Shown one piece after another: positions 1-7,661 of a stretch of 64,000 nucleotides of DNA. Within the stretch, counting starts at the first letter, position 1, and every line of letters starts with the position of its first letter. This DNA comes from Syntrophales bacterium. Lineage in GTDB: Bacteria > Desulfobacterota > Syntrophia > Syntrophales > UBA5619. The stretch is from NCBI GenBank assembly GCA_023229765.1, contig JALNYO010000003.1, forward strand, positions 62,001 to 126,000, written 5' to 3'. Position numbers and translations under genes: made by a program. Below the pieces are notes generated by a model. The model did not search any database, was not told the origin of the DNA, and saw only the letters and a list, made by a program, of their open reading frames with translations.

Positions 1-749
1 TTCACCACCTTGACGCGGGTGCGGAAGCCGATGACATCCTGCCCGGATTTGAGCGCGGTTACCTTGCGGATGTCAAGGCGCATCGTGGAGTAGAATTTGA
101 GCGCGTTCCCGCCGGTCGTCGTTTCCGGGTTGCCGAAGAAAACGCCGATCTTCATCCGGAGCTGGTTGATGAAGATCACAGTTGTTTTTGACTTGCTGAT
201 GCTGCCGGTCAATTTTCTCAGCGCCTGCGACATCAGCCGCGCCTGAAGGCCCATCTGGGCGTCGCCCATTTCCCCTTCGATTTCCGCCTTGGGAACCAGC
301 GCGGCGACCGAATCGACAACCAGAATATCGAGCGCCCCGCTGCGCACGAGGGTCTCGCAGATTTCCAGCGCCTGTTCCCCGGTGTCGGGCTGGGAGATCA
401 GAAGATCGTCGGTGTTGACGCCAATCTTGCGCGCATAGACGACGTCGAGGGCGTGCTCGGCGTCAATGAACGCCGCAAGTCCGCCCAGCTTCTGCGCCTC
501 GGCGATGATGTGCAGCGAGAGGGTTGTCTTCCCGCCGGACTCGGGGCCGAAGATCTCGATGATCCTGCCACGGGGGACGCCGCCCGTGCCGAGGGCGATA
601 TCGAGGCTGATCGAGCCCGTCGGGATGGCGGGAATATCGGAGATCACCTCGTTTCCCCCCAACCGCATAATCGCACCCTTGCCAAACTGCTTTTCAATCT
701 GCGAGATCGCCAGATCAACCGCCCGTGCCCGTTCCGTATCTGCTGCCAT
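1..749 (-). CDS. recA: RecA recombinase (3' part beyond the window edge)
   Basis: RecA forms ATP-dependent filaments on single-stranded DNA, catalyses homologous strand exchange and triggers LexA self-cleavage. The first 249 residues are visible, starting at an ATG at 747-749. The Walker A motif GPESGGKT is at residues 68-75 and the Walker B region LVVDS near 143-147; loop 1 and loop 2 regions (EGEMGD, NPETTTGGNALK) are intact. The preceding AGGAGG-like ribosome site supports the start. It lies downstream of pgpA, cinA and thpR on the same strand, a familiar bacterial arrangement. The C-terminal part is cut off at base 1. I saw no convincing LexA box in the 56 bases before the gene. Confidence 0.98.
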   Translation of the reverse strand, partial: MAADTERARAVDLAISQIEKQFGKGAIMRLGGNEVISDIPAIPTGSISLDIALGTGGVPRGRIIEIFGPESGGKTTLSLHIIAEAQKLGGLAAFIDAEHALDVVYARKIGVNTDDLLISQPDTGEQALEICETLVRSGALDILVVDSVAALVPKAEIEGEMGDAQMGLQARLMSQALRKLTGSISKSKTTVIFINQLRMKIGVFFGNPETTTGGNALKFYSTMRLDIRKVTALKSGQDVIGFRTRVKVV

Positions 750-805
750 AGACGCCTCCTTTTTTCCCTTTATCAATGATATCAAACGCTTCAGTTATTA
801 CTTCG

Positions 806-1399
806 TTATTCCCCCGCGTTCCCGGCAAACGGGTAGGCGGCAAGTTTTGTGTAAATCGCCCCGCCGGGGGTAAGGTCGCTTTTAAATAGGCAGAGTTCGG
901 AGGCGGTAAACTGTCTCGCCTCGTAAGCGCTGCTTGCCGATAACTCCCTGAGAAGACTGTCCGGTTCCGACAAGGTCTTTATCCGGGCCAGGGTCAGGTG
1001 CGGCAAAAACGGGCGCTCCTCCCTGGGGAAGCTCATTTCAGAAAGCTTCTTTTCCAGTTTGGCTTGAAACACTGTCAGCCGCTTTGTATCACCCTCCATT
1101 TCCAGATAGACAACTCGGGGACGTTTCGCCGAGGGGAACGTCCCCAGCCCGCGGAGCGAAAGAGTGAAGGGAGCGTCCGCGGCCGCCGCCTGCCCGCATG
1201 CCGCGGATATCTGCTCAACCTCCATTGCGGAGACATCCCCGAAGAATTTCAGCGTGAGGTGCAGGCCTTCCGGCTTTACCCACCGGATATTCCCGGTGAC
1301 GATCCTTTGCAAACGTCCTTGAAGCCTCGCGATTTCCCGGTTGAGCCCGTCCGGCGGAGCGATTGCCAGAAAGAGGCGAAATGCCCCATTATCCCGCAT
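806..1399 (-). CDS. thpR: RNA 2',3'-cyclic phosphodiesterase (2H family, LigT/ThpR)
   Basis: This 197-residue protein carries the two HxTL motifs that define 2H phosphoesterases: HLTL at residues 47-50 and HLTL at 134-137. The family opens 2',3'-cyclic phosphates on RNA ends, and older names call it 2'-5' RNA ligase. The length fits the family. Its start overlaps the 3' end of cinA by 11 bases, indicating translational coupling within the pgpA-cinA-thpR-recA group. The physiological substrate cannot be read from the sequence. Confidence 0.93.
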   Translation of the reverse strand: MRDNGAFRLFLAIAPPDGLNREIARLQGRLQRIVTGNIRWVKPEGLHLTLKFFGDVSAMEVEQISAACGQAAAADAPFTLSLRGLGTFPSAKRPRVVYLEMEGDTKRLTVFQAKLEKKLSEMSFPREERPFLPHLTLARIKTLSEPDSLLRELSASSAYEARQFTASELCLFKSDLTPGGAIYTKLAAYPFAGNAGE

Positions 1400-2651
1400 C
1401 GCGCAGCTCCCCCGTCAGATATCGCCAGAGCATCAACAGGGCGGATTCGGAGGCGATTGTTCGGTTGCGCCTTCTGTCCCAGCGGAAGGCGTAATGACGG
1501 CAAAAGGTCTGGTCGCCGGTTGCCAGGGCGATAAAGGTTGTGCCGACGGGCTTTTCCACTGTGCCGCCGTCGGGACCGGCGATTCCCGTCACGGACAGCC
1601 CCAGATCGGTTCCCGCTGACCGGCGGATTCCCTCGGCCATCAGCCGCGCCGTTTCCTCGCTTACCGCGCCGTGGGCGCTGATCACCCCCTCCGGGATACC
1701 CAGCAGGGCGACTTTGGACTCATTACTGTAGGAAACTGCGCCGCGCTCGAAAAACGCGGAGCTGCCGGGGATGTCCGTCAGCCGGTTCGCGATCAGTCCC
1801 CCGGTGCATGATTCCGCCGTGGAGAGCGTAAGTTTTCTTTCTGTCAATATCTTCGCAATGTTTCCGGCAAGCGACTCCTCGCCCCGCGCGAAGATGTAAT
1901 TCCCCAGCCTCATTTCAACCGTTTTGCATGCGGCCGCGAGTTTTTCCGACGCCGCTTCTGCCGATTTTTCCCGCACCGTCAGCACCAGTTGGTTTTCGGG
2001 GAAATTGGGATAGAATCCCACGCTGATTCCTGCTCCGGCCAGATTATCGCCGGCGATCGCTTCATCGACTGCCGATTCGCCAATCCCGGAGAGCCGGAAG
2101 ATGCTTGTTTTTACATGGAGCGAGGAAGCGGGAAAGGTCTCCCGGAAAAGGGGGATTACCCCCTCGAAGAGCATTTTTTTGGCTTCGTGGGGGACGCCGG
2201 GAATAACGGCGATGATCTTTCCTGCCCGGTAAAGGGCGAAGCCGGCCGCGGTTCCGGAGGGGTTGGCGATGATCCTTGCCCCCGCCGGGAAGACCGCCTG
2301 TTTGGCGTTGTTTTCGGTCCAGCGCAGCCCCCGGTTTTCAAAAATGCTCCGGACATAGGCAAGAACGGCTTCATCGGTGTGCAATTCCAGGCCGAAGGAG
2401 CTGGCGATGGCGGCGGTGGTAATGTCGTCGGAGGTCGGTCCCAGGCCGCCGGTTACGACCAGCGCCTCGACATGGGAAAGCATGTAGGAAAGCGCGTCAT
2501 GAATCGCGTCGTTATCGTCTCCGACGGACATCATCCGCACCAGGACCCAGCCCTGGAGCTGCATCGCCCGGGCGATCATCGCGGAGTTTGTGTCCTGTAT
2601 CTTGCCGCTCGTCAATTCGTTGCCGATTGTCAGTATGCCGACCTTCATCAA
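1389..2651 (-). CDS. cinA: CinA-like protein: MoaB/Mog-fold domain plus NMN amidohydrolase (PncC) domain
   Basis: The 420-residue protein has the two-domain CinA layout. The N-terminal MoCF/MoaB-like domain carries GGLGPTSDD near residue 67, associated in CinA with ADP-ribose pyrophosphatase activity. The C-terminal PncC domain starts near residue 255 (TAESCTGGL, later GPDGG) and deamidates nicotinamide mononucleotide in pyridine-nucleotide salvage. Length is normal for full CinA. It starts 9 bases after pgpA ends and overlaps thpR. The historic name competence/damage-inducible protein reflects co-transcription with recA; nothing here shows a role in competence. Confidence 0.95.
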   Translation of the reverse strand: MMKVGILTIGNELTSGKIQDTNSAMIARAMQLQGWVLVRMMSVGDDNDAIHDALSYMLSHVEALVVTGGLGPTSDDITTAAIASSFGLELHTDEAVLAYVRSIFENRGLRWTENNAKQAVFPAGARIIANPSGTAAGFALYRAGKIIAVIPGVPHEAKKMLFEGVIPLFRETFPASSLHVKTSIFRLSGIGESAVDEAIAGDNLAGAGISVGFYPNFPENQLVLTVREKSAEAASEKLAAACKTVEMRLGNYIFARGEESLAGNIAKILTERKLTLSTAESCTGGLIANRLTDIPGSSAFFERGAVSYSNESKVALLGIPEGVISAHGAVSEETARLMAEGIRRSAGTDLGLSVTGIAGPDGGTVEKPVGTTFIALATGDQTFCRHYAFRWDRRRNRTIASESALLMLWRYLTGELRDAG

Positions 2652-2660
2652 TCGCCTCTC

Positions 2661-3083
2661 TTATAATTTGAACCAATAAATCAGAAGCTGCAGGACGATA
2701 TTTCCATAAACCCCCGCGGCCAGGTCATCCGCCACTATTCCGCCGCCGCCGGGGAGCTTGTCCTGAAAAAAACGCGCGGGAAACGGCTTGGTTATATCGA
2801 AAATCCTAAACAAAACAAAGCCTATGGCTATATGGGATAACGTCGGCGCAACGAGAAACAGCGTCCACTGGAGACCGGCTATTTCGTCAATTACGATGCA
2901 TTGGGCGTCCTTTTGTCCAAAAAGCCTCTCCGCCTCGTCCGCGACATGCCAGGCAAGAAAGCAGAAGGCCAGAGTCGTAATCAGCCAGATTGGCCAGGAC
3001 AGCGACGAAAAAACCAGATACAGTGGAATCCCGACAAACGTTCCGAAGGTCCCCGGCATAAAAGGCGCAAACCCGCTTCCCAA
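2661..3083 (-). CDS. pgpA: Phosphatidylglycerophosphatase A
   Basis: PgpA removes the phosphate from phosphatidylglycerophosphate, the last step of phosphatidylglycerol synthesis, at the inner membrane. Visible family marks are PGTFGT near the N terminus, the acidic VIDE segment, and the DKLPGGGGIVADDLAAG stretch, with hydrophobic membrane segments between. The annotated start is a TTG at 3083, but the frame stays open upstream to base 3135 and encodes NEKFIKTLATG, which resembles the conserved beginning of PgpA. A CTG at 3117-3119 is therefore a credible true start. First gene of the recA group. Confidence 0.9.
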   Translation of the reverse strand: MGSGFAPFMPGTFGTFVGIPLYLVFSSLSWPIWLITTLAFCFLAWHVADEAERLFGQKDAQCIVIDEIAGLQWTLFLVAPTLSHIAIGFVLFRIFDITKPFPARFFQDKLPGGGGIVADDLAAGVYGNIVLQLLIYWFKL

Positions 3084-3180
3084 ACCGGTTGCCAGTGTCT
3101 TGATGAATTTTTCGTTCAGGTTTCTGCCCCGCTTCAGTCTTTTTTAAAAAAATCCGTACGCGATACTCTGCCGCGGGTAA

Positions 3181-3208
3181 ACTATCCTTTTTTGCGCCTT
3201 GCTGTCAA
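3181..3208 (-). promoter_or_regulatory. Candidate sigma-70 promoter for the pgpA-cinA-thpR-recA group
   Basis: On the minus strand a perfect TTGACA (3203-3208) is followed after 16 bases by GATAGT (3181-3186), four of six matches to TATAAT. It sits about 60-100 bases upstream of the candidate pgpA starts. No SOS operator was recognised next to it. Confidence 0.4.
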
Positions 3209-3436
3209 TAACCACTTGCCTCTTTTCACAAAATTGTTTTCAAACGTTTTGTTTTTTGAGGAACGGCGCCTTTTCGACTTTGTGTTTTCGCGTTTATTCA
3301 TAGTTGACAGGCGATAAAAAACCATTTATGGGATTGCAATCGGTCTCGAAAATAAATAAAGTTAAAAATGTGCTGGAGATAATGTTTTTTATTGGTTTCT
3401 CACATGGATGGCGATAAATCCAGGAGGGATTGTTTT

Positions 3437-3493
3437 ATGAATAACGGAGTGATCATTCTTTCAGTTGCGACAATCGGCAGTTGGGCAACCTGA
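3437..3493 (+). CDS. Possible 18-residue leader peptide upstream of the diguanylate cyclase
   Basis: An ATG at 3437 follows a near-perfect AGGAGGG at 3422-3428 with normal spacing and opens an 18-codon frame (MNNGVIILSVATIGSWAT) ending in TGA, 80 bases before the cyclase start. Strength of the ribosome site is the only support; the peptide resembles nothing I know. It could be a regulatory upstream ORF or the remnant of a longer gene. Confidence 0.25.
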   Translation: MNNGVIILSVATIGSWAT

Positions 3494-3573
3494 AGTAAAA
3501 AGACGCTCTTCCTGTAACCCTATGCGAGAGCGCCGGTTTAATTGTAGCTAATGCGAAGCGAGGTAACGATCTG

Positions 3574-4725
3574 ATGGAAAGAATAGCCGAATACGAAAAG
3601 CTTGAGCAGCACATTAAGGAACTGGAGGAGGAATCCGTTCAAAACGCTCAATTGAGGGAACGGTTGAAACTGGCTGAAGAGGAACTCGAAAAAAAGGAAC
3701 GTCAGATAGAGGAATATTTTACCCATGCCAATGCCCTGGCAATGGAGACGGAACTCGCCCGCGTTGAACTGAACCAGATATTTAACGCGGCTACCGACGG
3801 GATGTGGATTGTGGACGATCAATTTAACGTGGTCAAGATCAATAATGTGCTTTCCACTCTGTTGGGCAAGAGCCGGGGCGATACGGTCGGCCGGAAGTGT
3901 TTTGACCTGTTCCAGGGTTCCCTGTGTCAAAAGGATAACTGTTCGATGAAGCGGATTCTGCAGGGCGAGCAGCAGATCGAGTGCGATATAGACCGGAAAT
4001 CCTCTGATAATGTTAGCTCTTTTATCATGACCGCCTCGCGCTACCGGGGTCTTGACGGAGCGTTACTGGGCATGGTGGAGAGCTTCAAGGATATCACCGA
4101 GAGAAAGACCATTGCCGGGGACCTGCAAAAGGCCAATCAGGAATTGAATCGTCTTGCCATCATTGATGGTTTGACGCAGATTGCCAATCGCCGCAGGTTC
4201 GACGAATGTTTGAAACAGGAGTGGCTGCGGATGGCAAGGGCAAAATTGCCTCTTTCCATAATCATGTGTGATGTCGATCACTTCAAACTATACAATGACC
4301 ATTACGGCCATCCGTTGGGCGACGTTTGTCTGAGCTCCGTTTCCCATGTGATCGACTACTGCGCCAAACGTCCTTCCGATCTGGCCGCCCGTTACGGCGG
4401 TGAGGAGTTCGTCGTGCTGCTGCCGGGTACGAATGCTGAAGGCGCCGTTTTCGTTGCGGAGTCCATTCGCATGAGGGTTCAGGGGCTTGGAATTGACCAT
4501 GCCGCTTCCCCTGTCCATAAATACGTCACATTGAGTCTGGGGGTCGCCAGTCTCATCCCGGAATATGATGCAAACCCGCAGGCACTGCTGGAGGCCGCGG
4601 ACAATGCGCTTTACGAAGCCAAGCGGACGGGACGAAATCGGGTTTGCGTAAAATCCATAGACGCCGCTGAGCCATATTTGCATATTCACAAGGGTGCTGA
4701 GGAATTAGCGGGAAGGCATGCTTAG
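3574..4725 (+). CDS. Diguanylate cyclase with coiled coil, Cys-bearing PAS and GGDEF domains
   Basis: The 383-residue soluble protein should make cyclic di-GMP from two GTP. Residues 1-60 form a charged coiled coil, 65-178 a PAS domain and about 195-355 a GGDEF domain. The catalytic signature is GGEEF at 275-279, and the product-inhibition I-site RPSD lies at 266-269, so the enzyme looks active and feedback-controlled. The PAS domain carries clustered cysteines at 109, 118 and 123 (spacing C-x8-C-x4-C), which might bind metal or sense redox; that is inference. No membrane segment is present. The TAG stop is formed partly by the MITE-like element inserted at 4725, and the pre-insertion reading would have stopped at TAA in the same place. 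Confidence 0.93.
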   Translation: MERIAEYEKLEQHIKELEEESVQNAQLRERLKLAEEELEKKERQIEEYFTHANALAMETELARVELNQIFNAATDGMWIVDDQFNVVKINNVLSTLLGKSRGDTVGRKCFDLFQGSLCQKDNCSMKRILQGEQQIECDIDRKSSDNVSSFIMTASRYRGLDGALLGMVESFKDITERKTIAGDLQKANQELNRLAIIDGLTQIANRRRFDECLKQEWLRMARAKLPLSIIMCDVDHFKLYNDHYGHPLGDVCLSSVSHVIDYCAKRPSDLAARYGGEEFVVLLPGTNAEGAVFVAESIRMRVQGLGIDHAASPVHKYVTLSLGVASLIPEYDANPQALLEAADNALYEAKRTGRNRVCVKSIDAAEPYLHIHKGAEELAGRHA

Positions 4726-4903
4726 GGCCTGTCCACAAATAACCTGGGCAAGATTGCGCTCAGATTTGGGTTGGATTTGGTTGCGGCGATTGAACAAAAC
4801 CGCAGACGTAGCAGCGCTACGTTGAGGATTTTGTGATTGAGCCACAGCCAAAGATGGCCCAAAGATGAGATGCAAGATGTTCAGGTTATTTGTGGACAGG
4901 ACC
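4725..4903. mobile_element. MITE-like element, copy 1 (179 bp)
   Basis: A non-coding 179-bp element with terminal inverted repeats (GGGCCTGTCC at the left; the right end reads GGTCCTGTCC inverted), flanked by a TTA duplication at 4722-4724 and 4904-4906. An inverted copy of exactly the same length lies at 16410-16588, differing at about six positions. The two halves are imperfect inverted repeats throughout and meet at an ACGTAGC-AGC-GCTACGT centre, so the element could fold into one long hairpin. The 3-bp TNA-type duplication resembles that of some IS5-family elements; this assignment is an inference and no transposase is in the window. Confidence 0.88.
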
Positions 4904-6091
4904 TTAATTATCGGCCGGGGCAGATGCCCCTGGCGCGGCTTGTTCCGGGTAACGCAGAAGCAGGCTCAGGGTGAGACCAAGGAAGGGAAGAACGGCTATC
5001 GACTTCAGGGCGAACGGCACGCCGAAATGATCGGCCAGCACCCCCAGCAGCGTTACGCAAATGCCGCCTGCCCCGATGGCGAAGCCGACCATCAGCCCGG
5101 AGGCGATGCCGAGGTTATGGGGAAGCAGGCGCTGCACCATGACGATGGTGACGGTGAAGGTGGAAACCAAGATCATGCCCAGCACTCCCAGCACTAAGAA
5201 TAACGCCGTGCCGTGGGCAATGAAAATCAGCGGCAGCACCAGCGCTGTCAGAAGCATGGCAAAGGTTAAGTAGCGTTTGTGCCCCAGCCGGTCAGCGACA
5301 GGCGCGCCGCCTAACGTTCCCAGAACCCCGCCCAGCAGAAAGACAGACACCAGGGCGCTTGCGTAAAGGGGATCACCCTTGAGATAATTTATGTAATAAA
5401 AGGGGATGTAGGTCATCAGGCCCATTTGAATCCAGGAGCGCATCATTACGATGCCGATCAGCAGAATCACCGACATGTAAGTCGCGCGCGATATCTTGTA
5501 GGAGGCATCCTTTACGGCTTTTCGGGCGGTTTGGCCGGCAGTTATTTCTCTCCAACAAAACAGGATGATCCCGGTGACCAGCAGGGAAGGGATGATAATG
5601 ACCGGCAATGACGAAAAACCGCTGTACTTAATGATAAAAACGGCGATTATGGGCCCCAGGGCAAAGCCGAGATTTCCTCCCACCGAGAAGATGGCCATGC
5701 CCATGACCGGTTTTTCTCCGGTGAAACCGGCCGCGGTCTTGTACCCCTCCGGATGGAACGAAGCGACGCCGAGACCGCTTAGGCCCACCAGCACTAACAC
5801 TATCCAGTAAATTGATGGAAATGATAATAAAGAGAAACCGAGGCCGGCGCAGAGACAGCCGGCGGGCAGAAGAAACGGTTTCTCTTTTATATCGGAAAAA
5901 TATCCAAAGAGGGGCTGAATAAACGAAGATGTAAAATTCGCCGCCATCAGGATCACGCCGGTCATTGTGTAGGAAAGAGACAGGTTTTCCTTTAAAAAAG
6001 GCAGTATGGCCGGCAGCGCCCCCTGGTAGATGTCGGTTACCAGGTGTCCCAATGAAAGCAGCAGCAGTATCTTCAGGTTAAATTTTCTCAT
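4904..6091 (-). CDS. MFS transporter, fosmidomycin-resistance (Fsr) type
   Basis: A 395-residue, roughly 12-helix major facilitator protein. The N-terminal segment (SLGHLVTDIYQGALPAILPF) matches the pattern of the Fsr family of drug exporters, and a short GYFSDIKEKP loop follows the second helix, where MFS motif A sits. Likely a proton-driven exporter in the inner membrane; the substrate cannot be deduced. Its TAA stop is formed by the right-hand TTA duplication of the neighbouring MITE-like element, so the gene survived the insertion intact. The upstream flavoprotein gene ends 10 bases before its start, suggesting co-transcription. Confidence 0.85.
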   Translation of the reverse strand: MRKFNLKILLLLSLGHLVTDIYQGALPAILPFLKENLSLSYTMTGVILMAANFTSSFIQPLFGYFSDIKEKPFLLPAGCLCAGLGFSLLSFPSIYWIVLVLVGLSGLGVASFHPEGYKTAAGFTGEKPVMGMAIFSVGGNLGFALGPIIAVFIIKYSGFSSLPVIIIPSLLVTGIILFCWREITAGQTARKAVKDASYKISRATYMSVILLIGIVMMRSWIQMGLMTYIPFYYINYLKGDPLYASALVSVFLLGGVLGTLGGAPVADRLGHKRYLTFAMLLTALVLPLIFIAHGTALFLVLGVLGMILVSTFTVTIVMVQRLLPHNLGIASGLMVGFAIGAGGICVTLLGVLADHFGVPFALKSIAVLPFLGLTLSLLLRYPEQAAPGASAPADN

Positions 6092-6101
6092 TGGATGATT
6101 A

Positions 6102-6704
6102 TCATTTCTCCGAGGCTAAATCGGCAACCAGTTTTTGGCCGGCGGCGAAAGCCTGGGGAAGGGCCTCCGGGTACTTGTGGATGTCGCCGTTTGCGTCAAC
6201 TTTCCGAAAAAGGAGATCGCCGGTGTAGGAGGCGTTGAAGGCGTCGAAGAAGTATTTTACCGTCAAGGAGGCGCCCTCAAAGAGTTTCTGCCCCTTTGTT
6301 CCCCCGACGGAGATGAAGAACCCTTTTTTCCTTTGCGCCTGCTCCCCGAGCGCCGGATCCTGGAGCGTGTATTTCCGCTCCCAGAGCGCCTGTGAACGAT
6401 CGATCAGCGCCTTGGTCCAGCCGGTTACCCCGTAAAAGTATATCGGTGATGCGAGAATGACGATATCCGCATCGAGCAGGCGCGGATAGATTTCCTGCAT
6501 GTCGTCGTTGATCTTGCAGATTCCCTCCCGGGAGCAGTCGTGGCAACCCCGGCACGGGGTGATTTTAAAGTCGCTGACCCGCAGCGATTCGACCCTTGCC
6601 CCCGCCGCTTTAGCCCCCTTGAGCGCCTCAGCAAGCAGGGCGTCGGTATTGCCTCCCTTGCGGGGGCTCCCATAGATTCCCAGAAGTTTTATATTGTTGG
6701 CCAT
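6102..6704 (-). CDS. Flavodoxin-fold iron-sulfur flavoprotein / NADPH-dependent FMN reductase family
   Basis: The 200-residue protein begins with a flavodoxin-like FMN-binding segment (IYGSPRKGGNTDALL) and has a compact cysteine motif C-x2-C-x2-C-x5-C at residues 51, 54, 57 and 63. That spacing is the 4Fe-4S motif of archaeal and bacterial iron-sulfur flavoproteins (ISF), which handle electrons in anaerobes. ASPIYFYGVTGWTKALIDR is the usual second FMN-site region. The electron donor and acceptor are not evident. It precedes the MFS gene by 10 bases. An AGGTG ribosome-site-like stretch precedes the ATG. Confidence 0.85.
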   Translation of the reverse strand: MANNIKLLGIYGSPRKGGNTDALLAEALKGAKAAGARVESLRVSDFKITPCRGCHDCSREGICKINDDMQEIYPRLLDADIVILASPIYFYGVTGWTKALIDRSQALWERKYTLQDPALGEQAQRKKGFFISVGGTKGQKLFEGASLTVKYFFDAFNASYTGDLLFRKVDANGDIHKYPEALPQAFAAGQKLVADLASEK

Positions 6705-6736
6705 TTTTTCACCTCGCCTTTATGTGTCAATAAAAA

Positions 6737-7567
6737 TCATGCAAATTCCTCGCTGCGGAGAAAGGAGGCGGCGTTGCGGAACAGCAAAAGCCCCATGCCC
6801 TCTTCGGGCAGTTCCTCTCTCGTCCAGCGGGGGTGGTTCGTCCGGTGCAGATAGGCCTCCGGGTGGGGCATAAGGCCGAAGATGCGGCCCGTTTCATTGC
6901 AGATTCCGGCAATTGCGTCTATTGAGCCGTTCGGATTCGCCGGATAGTCCCTTGCCGCTTCCCGGCAGGTCTGATCGCTGTACTGCAGGGCGATCAGATT
7001 TTTCCTTTTGATTTCTTTCAGGGTTGTTTCGTTGTCAGTTATAAACTTGCCTTCCCCGTGGCGGACCGGCAGGTAGATGCCGGAGATGCCGCGGGTAAAG
7101 ATGCAAGGCGAGGCCGCATTGCCTCGCAGGTAAACCCAGCGATCCTCGAAGCGGCCGGAATCGTTGAAGGTAAGCGTTGCTGTTTGCCGCTCGTAGTCGC
7201 CGTCCAGACCGGGCAGAACTCCCAGCTTGACGAGGAGTTGAAAGCCGTTGCAGATTCCCAGAATCAGTTTTCCCGCTTCTATGAAACGCTGGAGTTGATC
7301 ATACAGCCGCTCGCCGCTTCCGGATACCCGGGCGTGGAGAATCCGGTTGGCGCCGGCCTTGGCGGAACCGAGGTCGTCGCCGTCCAGAAAGCCGCCGGGC
7401 AAATTCAGAAAATGATAATCGTCGAGCCGTTTGGCGCCGGTCAGAAGGTCGCTGATATGGACGATCTCAACCGTGTCGAAGCCGGCAAGCCGGCAGGCAT
7501 GGGCCGTTTCCATCTCGCAATTGGTTCCATTGCCGGTAATAACGATAGCCTTTATTCGCCGGGGCAT
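6737..7567 (-). CDS. purQ: Phosphoribosylformylglycinamidine synthase, glutaminase subunit
   Basis: PurQ releases ammonia from glutamine for the fourth step of purine synthesis (FGAR to FGAM). It is a class I glutamine amidotransferase: the nucleophile is Cys106 in GICNGFQ, and the catalytic His-Glu pair lies in MPHPEAYLHRTNHP near residue 240. At 276 residues it is longer than the usual approximately 230-residue PurQ, matching the form paired with long PurL proteins. It follows purL by about 95 bases on the same strand. Confidence 0.96.
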   Translation of the reverse strand: MPRRIKAIVITGNGTNCEMETAHACRLAGFDTVEIVHISDLLTGAKRLDDYHFLNLPGGFLDGDDLGSAKAGANRILHARVSGSGERLYDQLQRFIEAGKLILGICNGFQLLVKLGVLPGLDGDYERQTATLTFNDSGRFEDRWVYLRGNAASPCIFTRGISGIYLPVRHGEGKFITDNETTLKEIKRKNLIALQYSDQTCREAARDYPANPNGSIDAIAGICNETGRIFGLMPHPEAYLHRTNHPRWTREELPEEGMGLLLFRNAASFLRSEEFA

Positions 7568-7661
7568 ATTTTTATAATTTCCTTTCGGGTAAATAAGTCA
7601 TTTATAAACGCCAAACTGCCTGTCTTTTCCGGTTGGCGGATGAATTGTGCAGAGCTGGCCG

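Larger units (their letters stand above)
3084..3573. other. Divergent intergenic region between pgpA and the diguanylate cyclase
   Basis: About 490 bases without a full-length gene. It holds the candidate leftward promoter at 3181-3208 and, on the plus strand, an 18-codon reading frame at 3437-3493 behind a strong ribosome site. A small stem pairing CGCTCT near 3506 with AGAGCG near 3532 follows. I looked for a c-di-GMP riboswitch before the cyclase and did not find its conserved core. Confidence 0.6.

Noticed and set aside
3437..3573. Possible c-di-GMP riboswitch before the diguanylate cyclase
   Set aside because: Pieces such as GGCAACC, GACGC and GGTAACGA occur, but the conserved GACGCAAAG core and the paired stems of the class I aptamer are missing.
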